DNA from: Acidobacteriota bacterium
GTDB taxonomy: Bacteria > Acidobacteriota > Polarisedimenticolia > J045
Direction of reading: 5' to 3'
Length of the DNA stretch: 37,188 bases
Assembly (NCBI GenBank): GCA_017994815.1
Contig: JAGOJY010000041.1
Span: 1 to 37,188, forward strand
The translations under genes and the position numbers were made by a program. The notes under the pieces are model-generated. The model saw only the letters and a program-made list of their open reading frames with translations. It ran no database searches and was not told where the DNA came from. Each line of letters opens with the position of its first letter. The first letter of the stretch is position 1. Below, piece by piece: positions 1 to 11,364 of the stretch.

Positions 1-100
1 CGGCCGCCACCTGGTCCAGCTCCAGCAGGCCGAGGCGCCAGAGTTCGAGGTCCCGGGCCGCTGCCCGCGTGCCGGTTCCGTTGTCGAGGGCGCTGCTCAC
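1..100 (-). CDS. 5' end of an unidentified gene running off the window
   Basis: On the minus strand a GTG at 98-100 opens a frame that stays open to the window edge. It begins VSSALDNGTGTRAARDLEL and continues with a leucine-rich stretch ending LDQVAA. About 33 residues are visible, with no recognisable domain. A purine-rich stretch (AGGTGGGG in minus sense) lies roughly 10 bases upstream and could serve as a ribosome binding site. The gene would be divergent from nothing nearby, because the next gene (244-1326) points the same way and would lie upstream of it. The function is unknown and the call is tentative because so little is visible. Confidence 0.4.
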   Translation of the reverse strand, partial: MSSALDNGTGTRAAARDLELWRLGLLELDQVAA

Positions 101-243
101 GACACCACCCCACCTGACGTTGCAGATCGTACCAGCGCTCGCTCGGCATTTCAACTGGATAATCGAGAAATCTTTCCCGTAATGGCAAATTCCGCCGACC
201 ACGCTGCCGCCGGCCCCGGCGAAGGAGACGATTCGTGTGGGTG
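101..243. other. Intergenic gap, no clear feature
   Basis: This 143-bp gap lies between the end of the DUF2891 gene and the start of the gene running off the left edge, both on the minus strand. It is less GC-rich than its surroundings around 145-195. It could hold the promoter of the left-edge gene, but no convincing -35/-10 pair, hairpin or repeat was found. Confidence 0.4.
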
Positions 244-1326
244 CTAAGGGCCGACTTCGGTGAGCAGGTAGACCGCGAAGGAGGCCAGCCAGTGCTCGCC
301 CTCGTAGTTGCCGCTCTGCACGCGCGCGAGCCCGGCGTCGGCGTGCGCGCGGCCGAGCCGCTCGAGCACCGCGCGCCGGCGGTCCTTCGCTGGCAGCGCG
401 CGGGCGATCCCGCGCAGCGTCCAGGCGCGCGTGAGGTTCAGCCCGTCGAGGTGGACGATCTTGCCGTCGGTCGGATCGGTGACGACGGCCGGCTGCGCGA
501 GGTGGCCGAGGCGGCCACGCCGCAGGCCGGGCAGGAAGCCGTCGAGCCAACGGGAGAACTCCCGCGCGTCCAGCACGCGGCGCATCAGGTCCGCCTCGGC
601 GAGGCACGGCGAGAAGAAATCCTCGCCGCTGGGCTCGTAGTCCACCGGGCAGGCGCGGTCGGCGCCGTAGTAGTCGCGCGCCCGGCGCACGATCAGCTGC
701 TCGAGCTCGCGGTCGCCCACCGCGCGCGCGTAGTCGAGCGCCTGCGCCAGCGCGAACGCCGTGTTGGGGTGCACGCCCGTGCGGATCGGCGCCGCGAGCT
801 TCGGCAGGTACGCCTCGAGCAGCGCCGCGACGCGGGCCTCGAGCGGGGCGTAGGCCGCGGCCCAGCGCCGCGCCTGCGGGTCGTCCCAGCCCCGCAGCTC
901 GGCCGCCAGCCGCAGCGCCCAGCCCCAGCCGTACGTCCTTTCGAACAGCCTCTGCGACGGGACGTCGAAGTAGGCGGCCTCGGCCCGCAGCGCCTCCGGC
1001 GTGAACTGGCGCTCGAGCGCCTCGCGGATGCGCGGGACGACCGGGTGGTCCGGCTGCAGGCGGGCCAGCCGCACCAGCATCCAGTGGCCGTGCAGCGCGC
1101 TGTGCCAGTCGTAGCAGCCGTAGAACACGGGGTGGAACTCGCGCGGCGCACGCACCGACTCCGGCCCGTCCAAGACGTGCTCGGGCTTGTTCGGGAACGG
1201 GCGGTCGATGCAGCGCAGCGCCAGCTCGGCGAACGAGGCGACGCGCGCGGGATCGGGGGCGGGCGGCGCGGCGGGCGCCGGGCCGACCGCGAACCCGGCC
1301 AGCAGCAGCAGGAGGGGGCGTCTCAT
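244..1326 (-). CDS. Exported DUF2891 family protein
   Basis: A 360-residue protein. Residues 1-20 form a signal peptide ([20 protein letters not shown]). The mature part has the conserved features of DUF2891: the early segment [15 protein letters not shown], then [16 protein letters not shown], then a late segment DGLNLTRAW followed by [17 protein letters not shown]. These tryptophan- and histidine-rich segments resemble alpha/alpha-barrel, glycosidase-like folds, but no activity has been assigned to the family as far as I know. The signal peptide places it in the periplasm or outside. Two starts are possible (1335 or 1326). I prefer 1326, which begins directly with MRRP and the hydrophobic core. 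It is divergent from gcvP across about 120 bp. A TATTAA box (minus sense, plus positions 1358-1363) could be its -10 element. Confidence 0.85.
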   Translation of the reverse strand: MRRPLLLLLAGFAVGPAPAAPPAPDPARVASFAELALRCIDRPFPNKPEHVLDGPESVRAPREFHPVFYGCYDWHSALHGHWMLVRLARLQPDHPVVPRIREALERQFTPEALRAEAAYFDVPSQRLFERTYGWGWALRLAAELRGWDDPQARRWAAAYAPLEARVAALLEAYLPKLAAPIRTGVHPNTAFALAQALDYARAVGDRELEQLIVRRARDYYGADRACPVDYEPSGEDFFSPCLAEADLMRRVLDAREFSRWLDGFLPGLRRGRLGHLAQPAVVTDPTDGKIVHLDGLNLTRAWTLRGIARALPAKDRRRAVLERLGRAHADAGLARVQSGNYEGEHWLASFAVYLLTEVGP

Positions 1327-1447
1327 GCCGGGCATTAAAGCACCGGGGGGTAGCCGCTTAATAACCGCGGTGTTAGGCTTTGCCCTCCCGCCGGGCGTCG
1401 GCACGCCGGGCGGCCTCCCCCCAACTCGACGGACAGGTGACGCGATC

Positions 1448-4321
<2,874 letters not shown>

Positions 4322-4327
4322 CGCGGG

Positions 4328-4352
4328 GGGGACAGGTGGAACACCTGTCCCC
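4328..4352. repeat. GGGGACAGG palindrome, copy 1 (possible terminator)
   Basis: A perfect 11-bp stem, GGGGACAGGTG paired with CACCTGTCCCC, with a 3-base loop. It fills the 36-bp gap between the convergent gcvP and wlbA-like genes. The same stem core recurs at 18909-18933, and a half-site (GCCTGTCCCC) lies at 35425-35434. It resembles a REP-type interspersed palindrome. It may also act as a bidirectional terminator, although no T-run follows it. Confidence 0.7.
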
Positions 4353-4357
4353 TCGGA

Positions 4358-5275
4358 TCAGAGTGAACTTTCCGGCTTGGCGTGGCGGATCTGGTGCACC
4401 AGCTCGATCGAGGGGCGGGCGTCCTCGATGCTGAAGCCGCGCCCGGCGAGCGTCGCCTCGTACACGCGCGTGTGCAGGTCGGTGAAGCCCTCGGAGAACT
4501 CGAGTTCCTGGCCGTCGATGGTGATCGAGCGAAACGCCGGGCGGCCGGCCTCGAGGTAGCCGGGCGGCAGGTCGGCGCCGTCCACCGAGAGGAACCAGCG
4601 CACCACCGCGTGCTTCAGCTCGATCGTCCCGGCCATCTTGTCCGGCTGGTTCTGCCGGACCTCCGAGCGCTCGACCGCGCCGAAGAGCCAGATCAGAAGG
4701 TCGAAGAAGTGCACACCGATGTTCATCGCCAGCCCGCCGGAACGGTCGGCGGAGCCTTTCCACGACACGTGGTACCAGCGGCCCCGGCGCGTGCAGTACC
4801 GCAGCGAAACGTCCGCCTTGCGCGCCGGCGGCTCGCGTTCGAGGCGCTCCTTCAGGGCGGCGATCGCCGGGTGCAGTCGCAGCTGCAGCACGGTGTACAC
4901 CCGCTGCCCGTACTCGCGCTCCAGGTCCAGCAGCTGGTCCAGGTTCCACGGGCTGATGACCAGCGGCTTCTCGCAGATCGCGTCGGCGCGCACGCGCAGC
5001 GCGAGGCGCACGTGGGCGTCATGCAAGTAGTTCGGCGTGCAGATGCTGACGTAGTGCACGCGCTCGTCCTCGGAGCGGCGGCGCAGCTTCTCGAGGTGCC
5101 GGTCGAAGCGCTCGATCTCGGTGAAGAAGCGCGCCTCGGGGAAGTAGCGGTCGAGCACGCCGACCGAGTCGTTGGGGTCGGTCGCCGCCAGGAGTCGGTT
5201 GCCGCTGTCCCGGATCGCCTGCATGTGCCGCGGCGCGACGAAACCGGCGGCGCCGATCAGCGCGAAGTTCGCCAT
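4358..5275 (-). CDS. wlbA: Gfo/Idh/MocA dehydrogenase, UDP-GlcNAcA 3-dehydrogenase type (WlbA/WbpB)
   Basis: A 305-residue protein closely matching WlbA/WbpB. These enzymes oxidise C3 of UDP-N-acetylglucosaminuronic acid with NAD, on the way to UDP-2,3-diacetamido-uronic acids used in O-antigen or other surface polysaccharides. The N-terminus MANFALIGAAGFVAPRHM is the family's nucleotide-binding motif. ICTPNYLHDAHVRLAL and CEKPL (the conserved EKP lysine) follow at about residues 75-105. The C-terminal half has NIGVHFFDLLIWLFG, RWFLSVDGADLP, and FSEGFTDLHTRVYE close to the end, all characteristic of this subfamily. It is the last gene of a four-gene minus-strand cluster, 28 bp after the macrodomain gene. 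No other sugar-pathway gene is adjacent except the distant cupin at 36600. Substrate assignment rests on remembered family motifs. Confidence 0.85.
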   Translation of the reverse strand: MANFALIGAAGFVAPRHMQAIRDSGNRLLAATDPNDSVGVLDRYFPEARFFTEIERFDRHLEKLRRRSEDERVHYVSICTPNYLHDAHVRLALRVRADAICEKPLVISPWNLDQLLDLEREYGQRVYTVLQLRLHPAIAALKERLEREPPARKADVSLRYCTRRGRWYHVSWKGSADRSGGLAMNIGVHFFDLLIWLFGAVERSEVRQNQPDKMAGTIELKHAVVRWFLSVDGADLPPGYLEAGRPAFRSITIDGQELEFSEGFTDLHTRVYEATLAGRGFSIEDARPSIELVHQIRHAKPESSL

Positions 5276-5283
5276 GAGCCCTC

Positions 5284-5303
5284 CGGGCCGCCCGGGCGGC
5301 CCG
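5284..5303. repeat. 20-bp perfect GC palindrome between macrodomain gene and wlbA
   Basis: CGGGCCGCCC followed by its exact reverse complement, occupying most of the 28-bp gap between the stop of the macrodomain gene and the start of the wlbA-like gene. As RNA it would form a very stable hairpin just ahead of the wlbA start, next to its GGAGGG ribosome binding site. It could attenuate or separate expression of the last gene of the cluster. Confidence 0.55.
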
Positions 5304-5834
5304 CTACAGAGAATCGAGCGCGCGGCGGAAAGCGTCCAGCGTCCGCTCGTCCCACAGGGCGAACGTGACCCGCTCGATCCCGCTGGTGCCGCGCGCCGCG
5401 TAGTCTGCCACGGTGCGCAGGGCGATCGCGGCGGCCTCGTCCACCGGGTAGCGGTAGGCCCCGGTCGAGAGCGACGGGAAGACCGCGCTCCGGGCCCCCA
5501 GCCGTTCGGCCTCGGCGAGGCTGGCCCGGTAGGCCGAGGCCAAGAGGTCCGCCTCGCCGTGGCGGCCGTCGCGGTAGACCGGGCCGACGGCGTGGATCAC
5601 CCAGCGGGCGGGCAGCTCGCCCGCGCCGGTCGCGACGGCCGAACCGGTCGGGCAGCCGCCGATCCGCCGGCACTCCTCCAGGATCGAGGGCCCGCCCGCG
5701 CGGTGGATCGCGCCGTCGACGCCGCCCCCGCCGGCGAGGCGGCTGTTCGCCGCGTTGACCATCGCGTCGGCGGCCTGGCGCGTGATGTCGCCCCGGACCA
5801 ACTCGACGGTCGTGCGTCCGAACGTCTTTGCCAT
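5304..5834 (-). CDS. Macrodomain protein (O-acetyl-ADP-ribose deacetylase-like)
   Basis: A 176-residue stand-alone macrodomain. It has VELVRGDITRQAADAMVNAANSRL, then GGGGVDGAIHRAGG (the ADP-ribose-binding glycine-rich loop), WVIHAVGPVY, and the second loop FPSLSTGAYRYP. This arrangement matches the YmdB/TM_0508 type, which removes acetyl or ADP-ribose groups from O-acetyl-ADP-ribose or modified proteins in the cytoplasm. ATG at 5834 is chosen because it lies 4 bp past the stop of the upstream M16-like gene and gives the normal family length. It sits in a minus-strand cluster with two exported peptidase-like genes and a sugar dehydrogenase, with no obvious functional link. Confidence 0.92.
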   Translation of the reverse strand: MAKTFGRTTVELVRGDITRQAADAMVNAANSRLAGGGGVDGAIHRAGGPSILEECRRIGGCPTGSAVATGAGELPARWVIHAVGPVYRDGRHGEADLLASAYRASLAEAERLGARSAVFPSLSTGAYRYPVDEAAAIALRTVADYAARGTSGIERVTFALWDERTLDAFRRALDSL

Positions 5835-5838
5835 CGGG

Positions 5839-7380
5839 TCAGCGTCTCCGGTGCCACGGCAGGGTCGCGGTCTGGAACAGCTCTTCGGCGCGCACGACAT
5901 GGACCAGCGGGGCCGTGACGACGATCGGCCACGCCGCGTACTCGCGGTCGCGCTCGGCCAGCTCGGCCGGCCCCCCGTCGGGGTACTCGATCGGCAGCGC
6001 CTGGCCGCTCAGCAGCTGCTGCCGCAACTCCTCGCCGCGTTCGGTGACGATCGCGATCTTGACGTGGTCGGGCCGGATGTGCCGTGCGAGAGCGGCGACG
6101 AGCTGGTCGCGCGTGACGCGCGCCAGGCCGTCGTCGAGCCGCCGCAGCGAATCGCCGACGCCGTAGAACAGGTCGTCGAAGGCGAACCCCAGCCGGCGCG
6201 ACGGCCCCTGGGCCACCAGCCTCGACGAGTTGCGCAGGAACTCCGCCTGCGCCGCCAGCTCGTCTTCCGGGATGCCGTGGCCGACCAGGCGGTCCAGCTC
6301 GCGCAGCGCGGCCTTGAGCGCGAAAACGCGCGCCGCGTCGCCCACCGGCCGGATCCAGACGCTGAAGTACTGGTAACGCCGCGGGCGGCCGGCCTGCGGG
6401 AAGCGCGTGCCCGGCTCCTCCTGGAAGTGCTCGAGGTAGGCGTAGTCGCCGTAATTCAGGCCGCGCTCCTCGCGCAGTTCCTGGAACAGCCGGCCGTACG
6501 GGGTGCGGTGCTCGCCGAGCCATGAGGTCGCGAGCAGCAGCGGGTAGTAATCGACGTCGCCACGCCGCACGTCCACCGGGAAGCCGAACGCGATCGTCGT
6601 GCCGGCGCCCGGCTTCTCCACGATCGCGATCTCCGTCGCGCCGACGCGCGCGGGGGCGATCAGCTCGGTGTCCTCGGGCGCGCCCTCCGGCAGGGTCGCG
6701 AGATCGCCGTCCAGCGCGTCGGGCAGCTCGTCGGGGTAGGCGCCCGCGACGCCGACGACGGCGTTGGCGGCGCGGAACTGCGCCGCGTGGAACGCGCGCA
6801 CGTCGGCCAGCGTGATCGCGCGCAGCCCGGCGACCGTGCCCTCGGCCAGATGCCCGTACGGGTGATCCTCGAACAGCATCAGCTCCAGCGTGCGCCGCGC
6901 CAGCATCTCGTCGTCCGACGAGCGCAGCGTCGTCTGCAGGTACGAGAGCATGTTGGCGCGCACGCGCTCGAAGTCGGACGCGTCCCAGCGCGGCGCGACC
7001 AGCACGTCGCGGAACAGCGGGTAGAACTCCGCCACGTGTCCGGCCGGCACCTCGCCCGCGATCGTGACCAGCTCCTTGTCGGCGACCGCGGTGATCGTGC
7101 CGGCCAGGGGGTACAGCCGCGCCAGCAGCTCGCGGTACGAAAGGTCCTTGGTGCCGCCCTCGACCATCAGCCGCGCGGTCAGCGCGGACAGCCCTTCCTT
7201 GCCCGGCGGGTCGTGGATCGATCCGGCGTGGAAGCTGGCCCGCAGCGCCACGACCGGGCTGGCGGACGGCAGCTCGACGACCGCGCCCGCCTGGCGCGGC
7301 CCGCGCGAGCAGCCGGCGGCCAGCGCCAGCAGCGCCGCGAGCGGCAGCAGGGCCAGGCCGCGTGCCGCCGTCCTGCTCAC
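5839..7380 (-). CDS. M16 peptidase-like lipoprotein without the zinc motif (partner subunit)
   Basis: A 513-residue protein that starts with GTG. The N-terminus LALLPLAALLALAAGCS has a lipobox, so it is probably a lipoprotein. The fold segments of the M16 family are present: an N-terminal half with LRASFHAGSIHDPPGKEGL, then LTARLMVEGG where catalytic members carry HXXEH, and a C-terminal half with RLFQELREERGLNYGDYAY. The absence of HXXEH marks it as the non-catalytic subunit of a two-chain M16B peptidase. Its start overlaps the stop of the catalytic gene by 4 bp (GTGA), so the two are translationally coupled and probably form a heterodimer in the periplasm. Confidence 0.9.
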   Translation of the reverse strand: MSRTAARGLALLPLAALLALAAGCSRGPRQAGAVVELPSASPVVALRASFHAGSIHDPPGKEGLSALTARLMVEGGTKDLSYRELLARLYPLAGTITAVADKELVTIAGEVPAGHVAEFYPLFRDVLVAPRWDASDFERVRANMLSYLQTTLRSSDDEMLARRTLELMLFEDHPYGHLAEGTVAGLRAITLADVRAFHAAQFRAANAVVGVAGAYPDELPDALDGDLATLPEGAPEDTELIAPARVGATEIAIVEKPGAGTTIAFGFPVDVRRGDVDYYPLLLATSWLGEHRTPYGRLFQELREERGLNYGDYAYLEHFQEEPGTRFPQAGRPRRYQYFSVWIRPVGDAARVFALKAALRELDRLVGHGIPEDELAAQAEFLRNSSRLVAQGPSRRLGFAFDDLFYGVGDSLRRLDDGLARVTRDQLVAALARHIRPDHVKIAIVTERGEELRQQLLSGQALPIEYPDGGPAELAERDREYAAWPIVVTAPLVHVVRAEELFQTATLPWHRRR

Positions 7381-8717
7381 GGGCCGCTCCCCGCCACGAC
7401 CACCTCGGTCAGCTGGTCCGGGGTGAGCCACAGCTGCGCCGCGAGCTGGACGTGCTCCGGGGTGACGTCGTCCAGCGTGTGCTGGTACGCGTTGAGCGCC
7501 TCGGCGTCGCCAGCGACGTTGACGAAGAACGAGAGCAGGTTCGCCGCGCCCTCGCTCGTGGCGAGTCGGTGCGCCAGCACGCCGCGCCGGTGCGCCCGCG
7601 CCGCGTCGAGCGCCGCGGGATCGACGCCCTCCGCCGCGAGCCGCTCGATCGCCGCACCCAGCGCCTCGCGCAGCGCGGGGACCGCGTCGGCGTCCCGCGC
7701 CCGCAGCTGCACGAGCACGAGGTAGGGGTCGCGGTGCGGCTCGATTTCGTACGACAGCGACTCGGCCAGCTTGCGCTCGACGACGAGCTGCTGGTAGAGC
7801 GGCGAGGCTTCCGCGAACAGCAGCGCGGCGGCGAGGTCGAGCGAGGCGAAGCCGATGTCGTCGGCCGCGAAGGCCGGGGTGCGCCACGCCGCGAGGAGCA
7901 CCGGCAGGACGGGGGCGGGCCAGTCGTCGCGGCGGGCCTCGCGGCGCCCGGGCGGGCGCGCGTCGGCCGGCGCCGGCGTCGGCTCGGCCCCGCGCGCCCA
8001 GTCGCCGAAGTAGCGCTCGGCCAGCGCGAACACCCGTGCCGGCTCGATGTCGCCGACGACCACGAGCGCGCAGTTGTCCGGCCGGTAGTGGCGGCGGAAG
8101 AACTCGCGCGCCCGCTCGTACTGGTTCGGCATGTCCTGGATGTCGGCCAGAAGGCCCATCGCGGCGTGGGCGTACGGGTGTCCCACGAACGCCTGGCCGC
8201 GCAGCATCTCGCGGGCGGAAAAGAGCGGGTCGGACGCGCCCTGGCGGTACTCGCCGAGCACCGCGGCGGCCTCCCGGCGGAAGCCGGTCTCGTCCACCGC
8301 GAGACTCCGCAGGCGGGCCGACTCGGCCTGCATCAACCGCTCCAGCCCATCCGCGGCGAGCGTCGCGTGATAGCACGTCCAGTCATCGGCGGTGAAGGCG
8401 TTGAAGTCGGCGCCGAGCCGGCGCATCACGCGGTCGTAATCGCCCTGCCCGGTCGCGCCGCGCGAGACCAGGTGCTCGACGAGGTGCGCGGTCCCGGTGC
8501 TGCCCGCCTCGACCTCGTTGCGCGAGCCGGCGCGAATGACCGCCTGGTAGGAGACGATCCCGGGGCTGTCGTACTTGGCCGCGAACACGTCGAGACCGTT
8601 GGCCAGCGTGCGTTTTTCCACCGGGAACGGCAGCGCGTCGCCGGCCGCGCCACGCGCCGGCATCGCGGCCAGCGCCGCTACCGCGGCGAAGACGAGCACC
8701 ACGGGCCGAGCTTCCAC
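7377..8717 (-). CDS. M16 family zinc peptidase, catalytic subunit
   Basis: A 446-residue exported protein with signal-like N-terminus (VLVFAAVAALAAMPARG). The inverted zinc motif HLVEH occupies residues 78-82 (H78, E81, H82). The third ligand is expected about 75 residues later, where E149 and E156 lie in REAAAVLGEYRQ. FVGHPYAHAAMG and YRPDNCALVVVGDI are also typical of M16B. GTG at 8717 is chosen because GGAGGAC precedes it at good distance and it places the hydrophobic segment at the N-terminus. It is the first gene of the minus-strand unit 8717-4358 and is coupled to its non-catalytic partner by a 4-bp overlap. It is probably a periplasmic processing or scavenging peptidase. Confidence 0.93.
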   Translation of the reverse strand: MEARPVVLVFAAVAALAAMPARGAAGDALPFPVEKRTLANGLDVFAAKYDSPGIVSYQAVIRAGSRNEVEAGSTGTAHLVEHLVSRGATGQGDYDRVMRRLGADFNAFTADDWTCYHATLAADGLERLMQAESARLRSLAVDETGFRREAAAVLGEYRQGASDPLFSAREMLRGQAFVGHPYAHAAMGLLADIQDMPNQYERAREFFRRHYRPDNCALVVVGDIEPARVFALAERYFGDWARGAEPTPAPADARPPGRREARRDDWPAPVLPVLLAAWRTPAFAADDIGFASLDLAAALLFAEASPLYQQLVVERKLAESLSYEIEPHRDPYLVLVQLRARDADAVPALREALGAAIERLAAEGVDPAALDAARAHRRGVLAHRLATSEGAANLLSFFVNVAGDAEALNAYQHTLDDVTPEHVQLAAQLWLTPDQLTEVVVAGSGP

Positions 8718-8733
8718 GTCGTCCTCCGAACCG

Positions 8734-8770
8734 TTGCGATCGGTGCCGGCCGGACAGGATACTCTGTCCC
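8734..8770. promoter_or_regulatory. Divergent promoter region of the M16 and M1 units
   Basis: In the 54-bp gap between two divergent start codons. Plus strand: TTGCGA (8734-8739), an 18-bp spacer and GATACT (8758-8763), only 8 bp before the ATG at 8772, which would give a nearly leaderless transcript. Minus strand: TATCCT at 8761-8756 followed by GTCC, with an SD-bearing leader to the GTG at 8717. The sequence GTATCCTGTCC also occurs at the same kind of position upstream of lemA. A short inverted repeat (GGACAG/CTGTCC) surrounds the box at 8752-8769. This is inferred from sequence similarity only. Confidence 0.45.
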
Positions 8771-8771
8771 C

Positions 8772-10895
8772 ATGAAGAGGAACCGCATCATCCTGGCGGC
8801 GTTGCTGCTGGCGGCCGGCGCCGCCGTCCAGGCCGCGGAGATCGCCCGTCACGAGTTGCACGTCAGCGTCGATCCGGCGGGGCGCGTCGTTCGCGGCGAG
8901 GCGCTGCTCGAGGTGCCGAGGCCCGGTTCGGAGGTCGAACTGCGGCTCGGAACGCCGTACCGCGTCGACGCGGTGGCGCTGCTGCGCGAGCGGGGCGGCG
9001 AGCGGCGGCTCGTGGCGCAGCCCGGCCCGGTCGCCGAGGGCCGCAAGTCCTGGCGCGTGCGGCTCGGCCGTCGCGCCGAGGGGCCGTTGCGCCTGCGCGT
9101 GGCGTGGTCGGGCCAGCCACCGGCGCTGCCGGAGGACGTGCGCTTCAACCGCGACGAGGTCGTGAACCTGCCGGAAGGCTACCTCGCCGCCGAAGGGATG
9201 TTCCTCTCGCCCGAGAGCGGCTGGTACCCCACCGGCTCGCAGCAGCTGTCGCAGTTCCGGCTCGAGGCGCTGGTGCCCGCGGGCTGGCGCGTGCTGTCGG
9301 AAGGGCGCCGCGTCGAGCCCGTGCTGGGTGCGGCGCCGGCGGAGGCGGGCGGGGGACGCGTGCGCGAGGTGTACGTCTCCGAGAACCCGCTTCCCGGGAT
9401 CGACATCGTCGCCGCCGGGTGGAAGGTCAGCGAGCGCGAGTTCCGCGCGCAGCGCGTGGCCGTCTACGCGCTGGCCGACACGCCGGACGACCTGGTGCGG
9501 AACTACCTCGAGGCCACGGAACGCTACCTCTTGCGCTTCTCGCGCGAAATCGGGCCGCACCCGTGGCCGCAGTTCGTGGTGGCCGAGCACATCCTGCCGA
9601 CCGGCCTCGGGATGCCGTCGTTCACGCTGCTCGGCTCGGCGGTGATGCGCCTGCCGTTCATCATCCGGACCAGCCTCGGGCACGAGGTGCTGCACGACTG
9701 GTGGGGCAACGGGGTCTACGTCGACGAGCGCGGCGGCAACTGGTGCGAAGGGCTGACCGCGTACCTCGCCGACCACGACTTCGCCGGCGAGGAGACAGCC
9801 GGGGGCGACGTCGAGTACCGGCGCCAGATCCTGCGCGATTACGCCGAGTACCTGCTCGCGCCCGGCACCGGCGCCGAGCAGCCGGTGTCGGCCTTCCGCG
9901 AGCGGCACGACCGCGCGACCCGCGCGCTCGGCTACGGCAAGGTGGCGATGATCTTCCACATGCTGCGCCGCAAGCTGGGCGACGACGCGTTCCGGATGGG
10001 CCTGACGGAGTTCTTCTCCTCGTACCGCTACCGCCACGCGGCGTGGAGCGACATCGCCGCCGTGTTCGCGCGCACCGCGCCGAACCGCGGCGTCGAGGCG
10101 TTCTTCCGGCAATGGGTCGAGCGCCCGGGTGCGCCCGAGCTCCGCCTCGACGACGTGCAGCTGCAGCCCGAGTCGGTCGCGGTCAGCGTCGCCACCGGCG
10201 ACTGGGCACTCGATGTGCCGGCGCAGCTCGAGGGGGCCGCGGGGGCCCGCGCCCGCGGCAGCGCGCCTTCGGTCGACGGCGTGGCGCGGATCACCATCGC
10301 GGCGATCGCCGAGCCGTCGCGCGTCGTCGTCGACCCCGACGCCGACCTGTTCCGCAAGCTCGACCCGAGCGAGCGGCCGGCGACTTTGGCCCGCATGTTC
10401 GCGGCGCCGCCGGACCTGCTGCTGATCGGGACCGGCCGCGGGCCGCGTTTCACCGAGGCCGCGCGCGCCGCCACGGCCGCGCTCGCGCCGGAGGTCGTGC
10501 CGCGCTTCGACCGCGAGGTCGCGGCGCCGGAGTTCGCCGCGGCGCGGCGCGTGTGGCTGGTGGGCCGTCCGGGGCCGGAGTTCCTGCGGCTCGCCGGCGC
10601 GCAGCTGCCGGAGGGGCTGGCGTTCGACGACGACGCGATCACCGTCGCCGGGCGCGAGTCGACCGCGGCCGACGCGGCGGGCGTCGTCGTCGTCGAGACC
10701 TCGGACGATGGCGCAAACACGCTGGGGATCATCGACGCGCTGCAACCGGGCGACCTCGTCGGCACCGCGCGGCGGGCCACGCACTACGGCAAGTACTCGT
10801 GGCTCCTGTTCGAAGGGGGGCAGGCGGTGGTCAAGCAGACGGCCGAGCCGCGGCACAGCCCGCTCGTGCGCGACCTGCGCCGGCCCGCGAGGTAG
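8772..10895 (+). CDS. Exported M1-type zinc aminopeptidase-like protein
   Basis: A 707-residue protein with an N-terminal signal peptide (IILAALLLAAGAAVQAAE). The gluzincin site is HEVLHDWWGN with H304, E305 and H308, and the third ligand is E326 in NWCEGLTAYLADH. This spacing is typical of the subfamily with GNGVYVD between the ligands. The first 240 residues form the beta domain seen in M1 enzymes (KSWRVRLG, YLAAEGMFLSPESGWYP). After the catalytic domain (about residues 240-450) there is a 250-residue tail of beta-rich and alpha/beta character. It contains SRVVVDPDADLFRKLDPSE and a stretch RRVWLVGRPGPEFLRLAG, which I cannot assign. It is followed after 2 bp by the DUF1841 gene. It is probably a periplasmic peptidase. 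Confidence 0.9.
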   Translation: MKRNRIILAALLLAAGAAVQAAEIARHELHVSVDPAGRVVRGEALLEVPRPGSEVELRLGTPYRVDAVALLRERGGERRLVAQPGPVAEGRKSWRVRLGRRAEGPLRLRVAWSGQPPALPEDVRFNRDEVVNLPEGYLAAEGMFLSPESGWYPTGSQQLSQFRLEALVPAGWRVLSEGRRVEPVLGAAPAEAGGGRVREVYVSENPLPGIDIVAAGWKVSEREFRAQRVAVYALADTPDDLVRNYLEATERYLLRFSREIGPHPWPQFVVAEHILPTGLGMPSFTLLGSAVMRLPFIIRTSLGHEVLHDWWGNGVYVDERGGNWCEGLTAYLADHDFAGEETAGGDVEYRRQILRDYAEYLLAPGTGAEQPVSAFRERHDRATRALGYGKVAMIFHMLRRKLGDDAFRMGLTEFFSSYRYRHAAWSDIAAVFARTAPNRGVEAFFRQWVERPGAPELRLDDVQLQPESVAVSVATGDWALDVPAQLEGAAGARARGSAPSVDGVARITIAAIAEPSRVVVDPDADLFRKLDPSERPATLARMFAAPPDLLLIGTGRGPRFTEAARAATAALAPEVVPRFDREVAAPEFAAARRVWLVGRPGPEFLRLAGAQLPEGLAFDDDAITVAGRESTAADAAGVVVVETSDDGANTLGIIDALQPGDLVGTARRATHYGKYSWLLFEGGQAVVKQTAEPRHSPLVRDLRRPAR

Positions 10896-10897
10896 CG

Positions 10898-11326
10898 ATG
10901 GACTCCGGCCCGCTCGACTCGTTCAAGGCGCTGGCCGGCGTGGGCCGCGAGGCCCTGCGCCGCGTGTGGGCGGCGCGCGACCGGCGCGAGGCGCTCGAGC
11001 CGGCCCAACGGCACCTGCTGGAACTGCTGGAGGCGCACCCGCAGTTCCGGCCGTTCTGGGAGGGTGCCGACCCCGAGCCGGGCGAGAACCCGTTCCTGCA
11101 CGTCGCGCTGCACGAGGTGCTCGAGCGGCAGCTCGCCGTGGGCGAGCCGCCGCAAGCCGGCGTGGCGCTGGAGCGGCTCGTCGCCGGTGGCGTCGACCCG
11201 CACGAGGCGCGGCACCGCGTGCTGGAGGTGCTCGCGGTCGAGTTGTTCCGGATGATCCGCGAGCAGCGAGAGTTCGATCGACCCGGGTACGCTGCCAAGC
11301 TCGAGTCGCTCGGGCCGCCGCGGTGA
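10898..11326 (+). CDS. DUF1841 family protein
   Basis: A 142-residue, mostly helical cytoplasmic protein with the DUF1841 signature. It has RRVWAARDRREALEPAQRHL at the start, HPQFRPFWEG in the middle, then NPFLHVALHEVLERQLAVGEPPQ and HEARHRVLEVLAVELF. Many conserved histidines are visible, which could suggest metal binding, but I know of no assigned function. ATG at 10898 lies 2 bp after the M1 peptidase stop, so the two are one transcript. A perfect 13-bp hairpin follows 1 bp after its stop codon. Confidence 0.88.
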   Translation: MDSGPLDSFKALAGVGREALRRVWAARDRREALEPAQRHLLELLEAHPQFRPFWEGADPEPGENPFLHVALHEVLERQLAVGEPPQAGVALERLVAGGVDPHEARHRVLEVLAVELFRMIREQREFDRPGYAAKLESLGPPR

Positions 11327-11327
11327 T

Positions 11328-11354
11328 GCGGGGCGGGGCCAGGCCCCGCCCCGC
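11328..11354. terminator. Bidirectional terminator-like hairpin
   Basis: A perfect 13-bp stem (GCGGGGCGGGGCC and its reverse complement) with a single-base spacer. It lies between the convergent DUF1841 gene and first outer-membrane protein gene. It has no T-run. It is positioned to end transcription from both sides. Confidence 0.7.
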
Positions 11355-11364
11355 TTGCTCGCCG

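Noticed and set aside
1327..1447. A glycine riboswitch ahead of gcvP
   Set aside because: The leader is only about 120 bp and shared with a divergent gene. I could not find the paired aptamer cores or a terminator.
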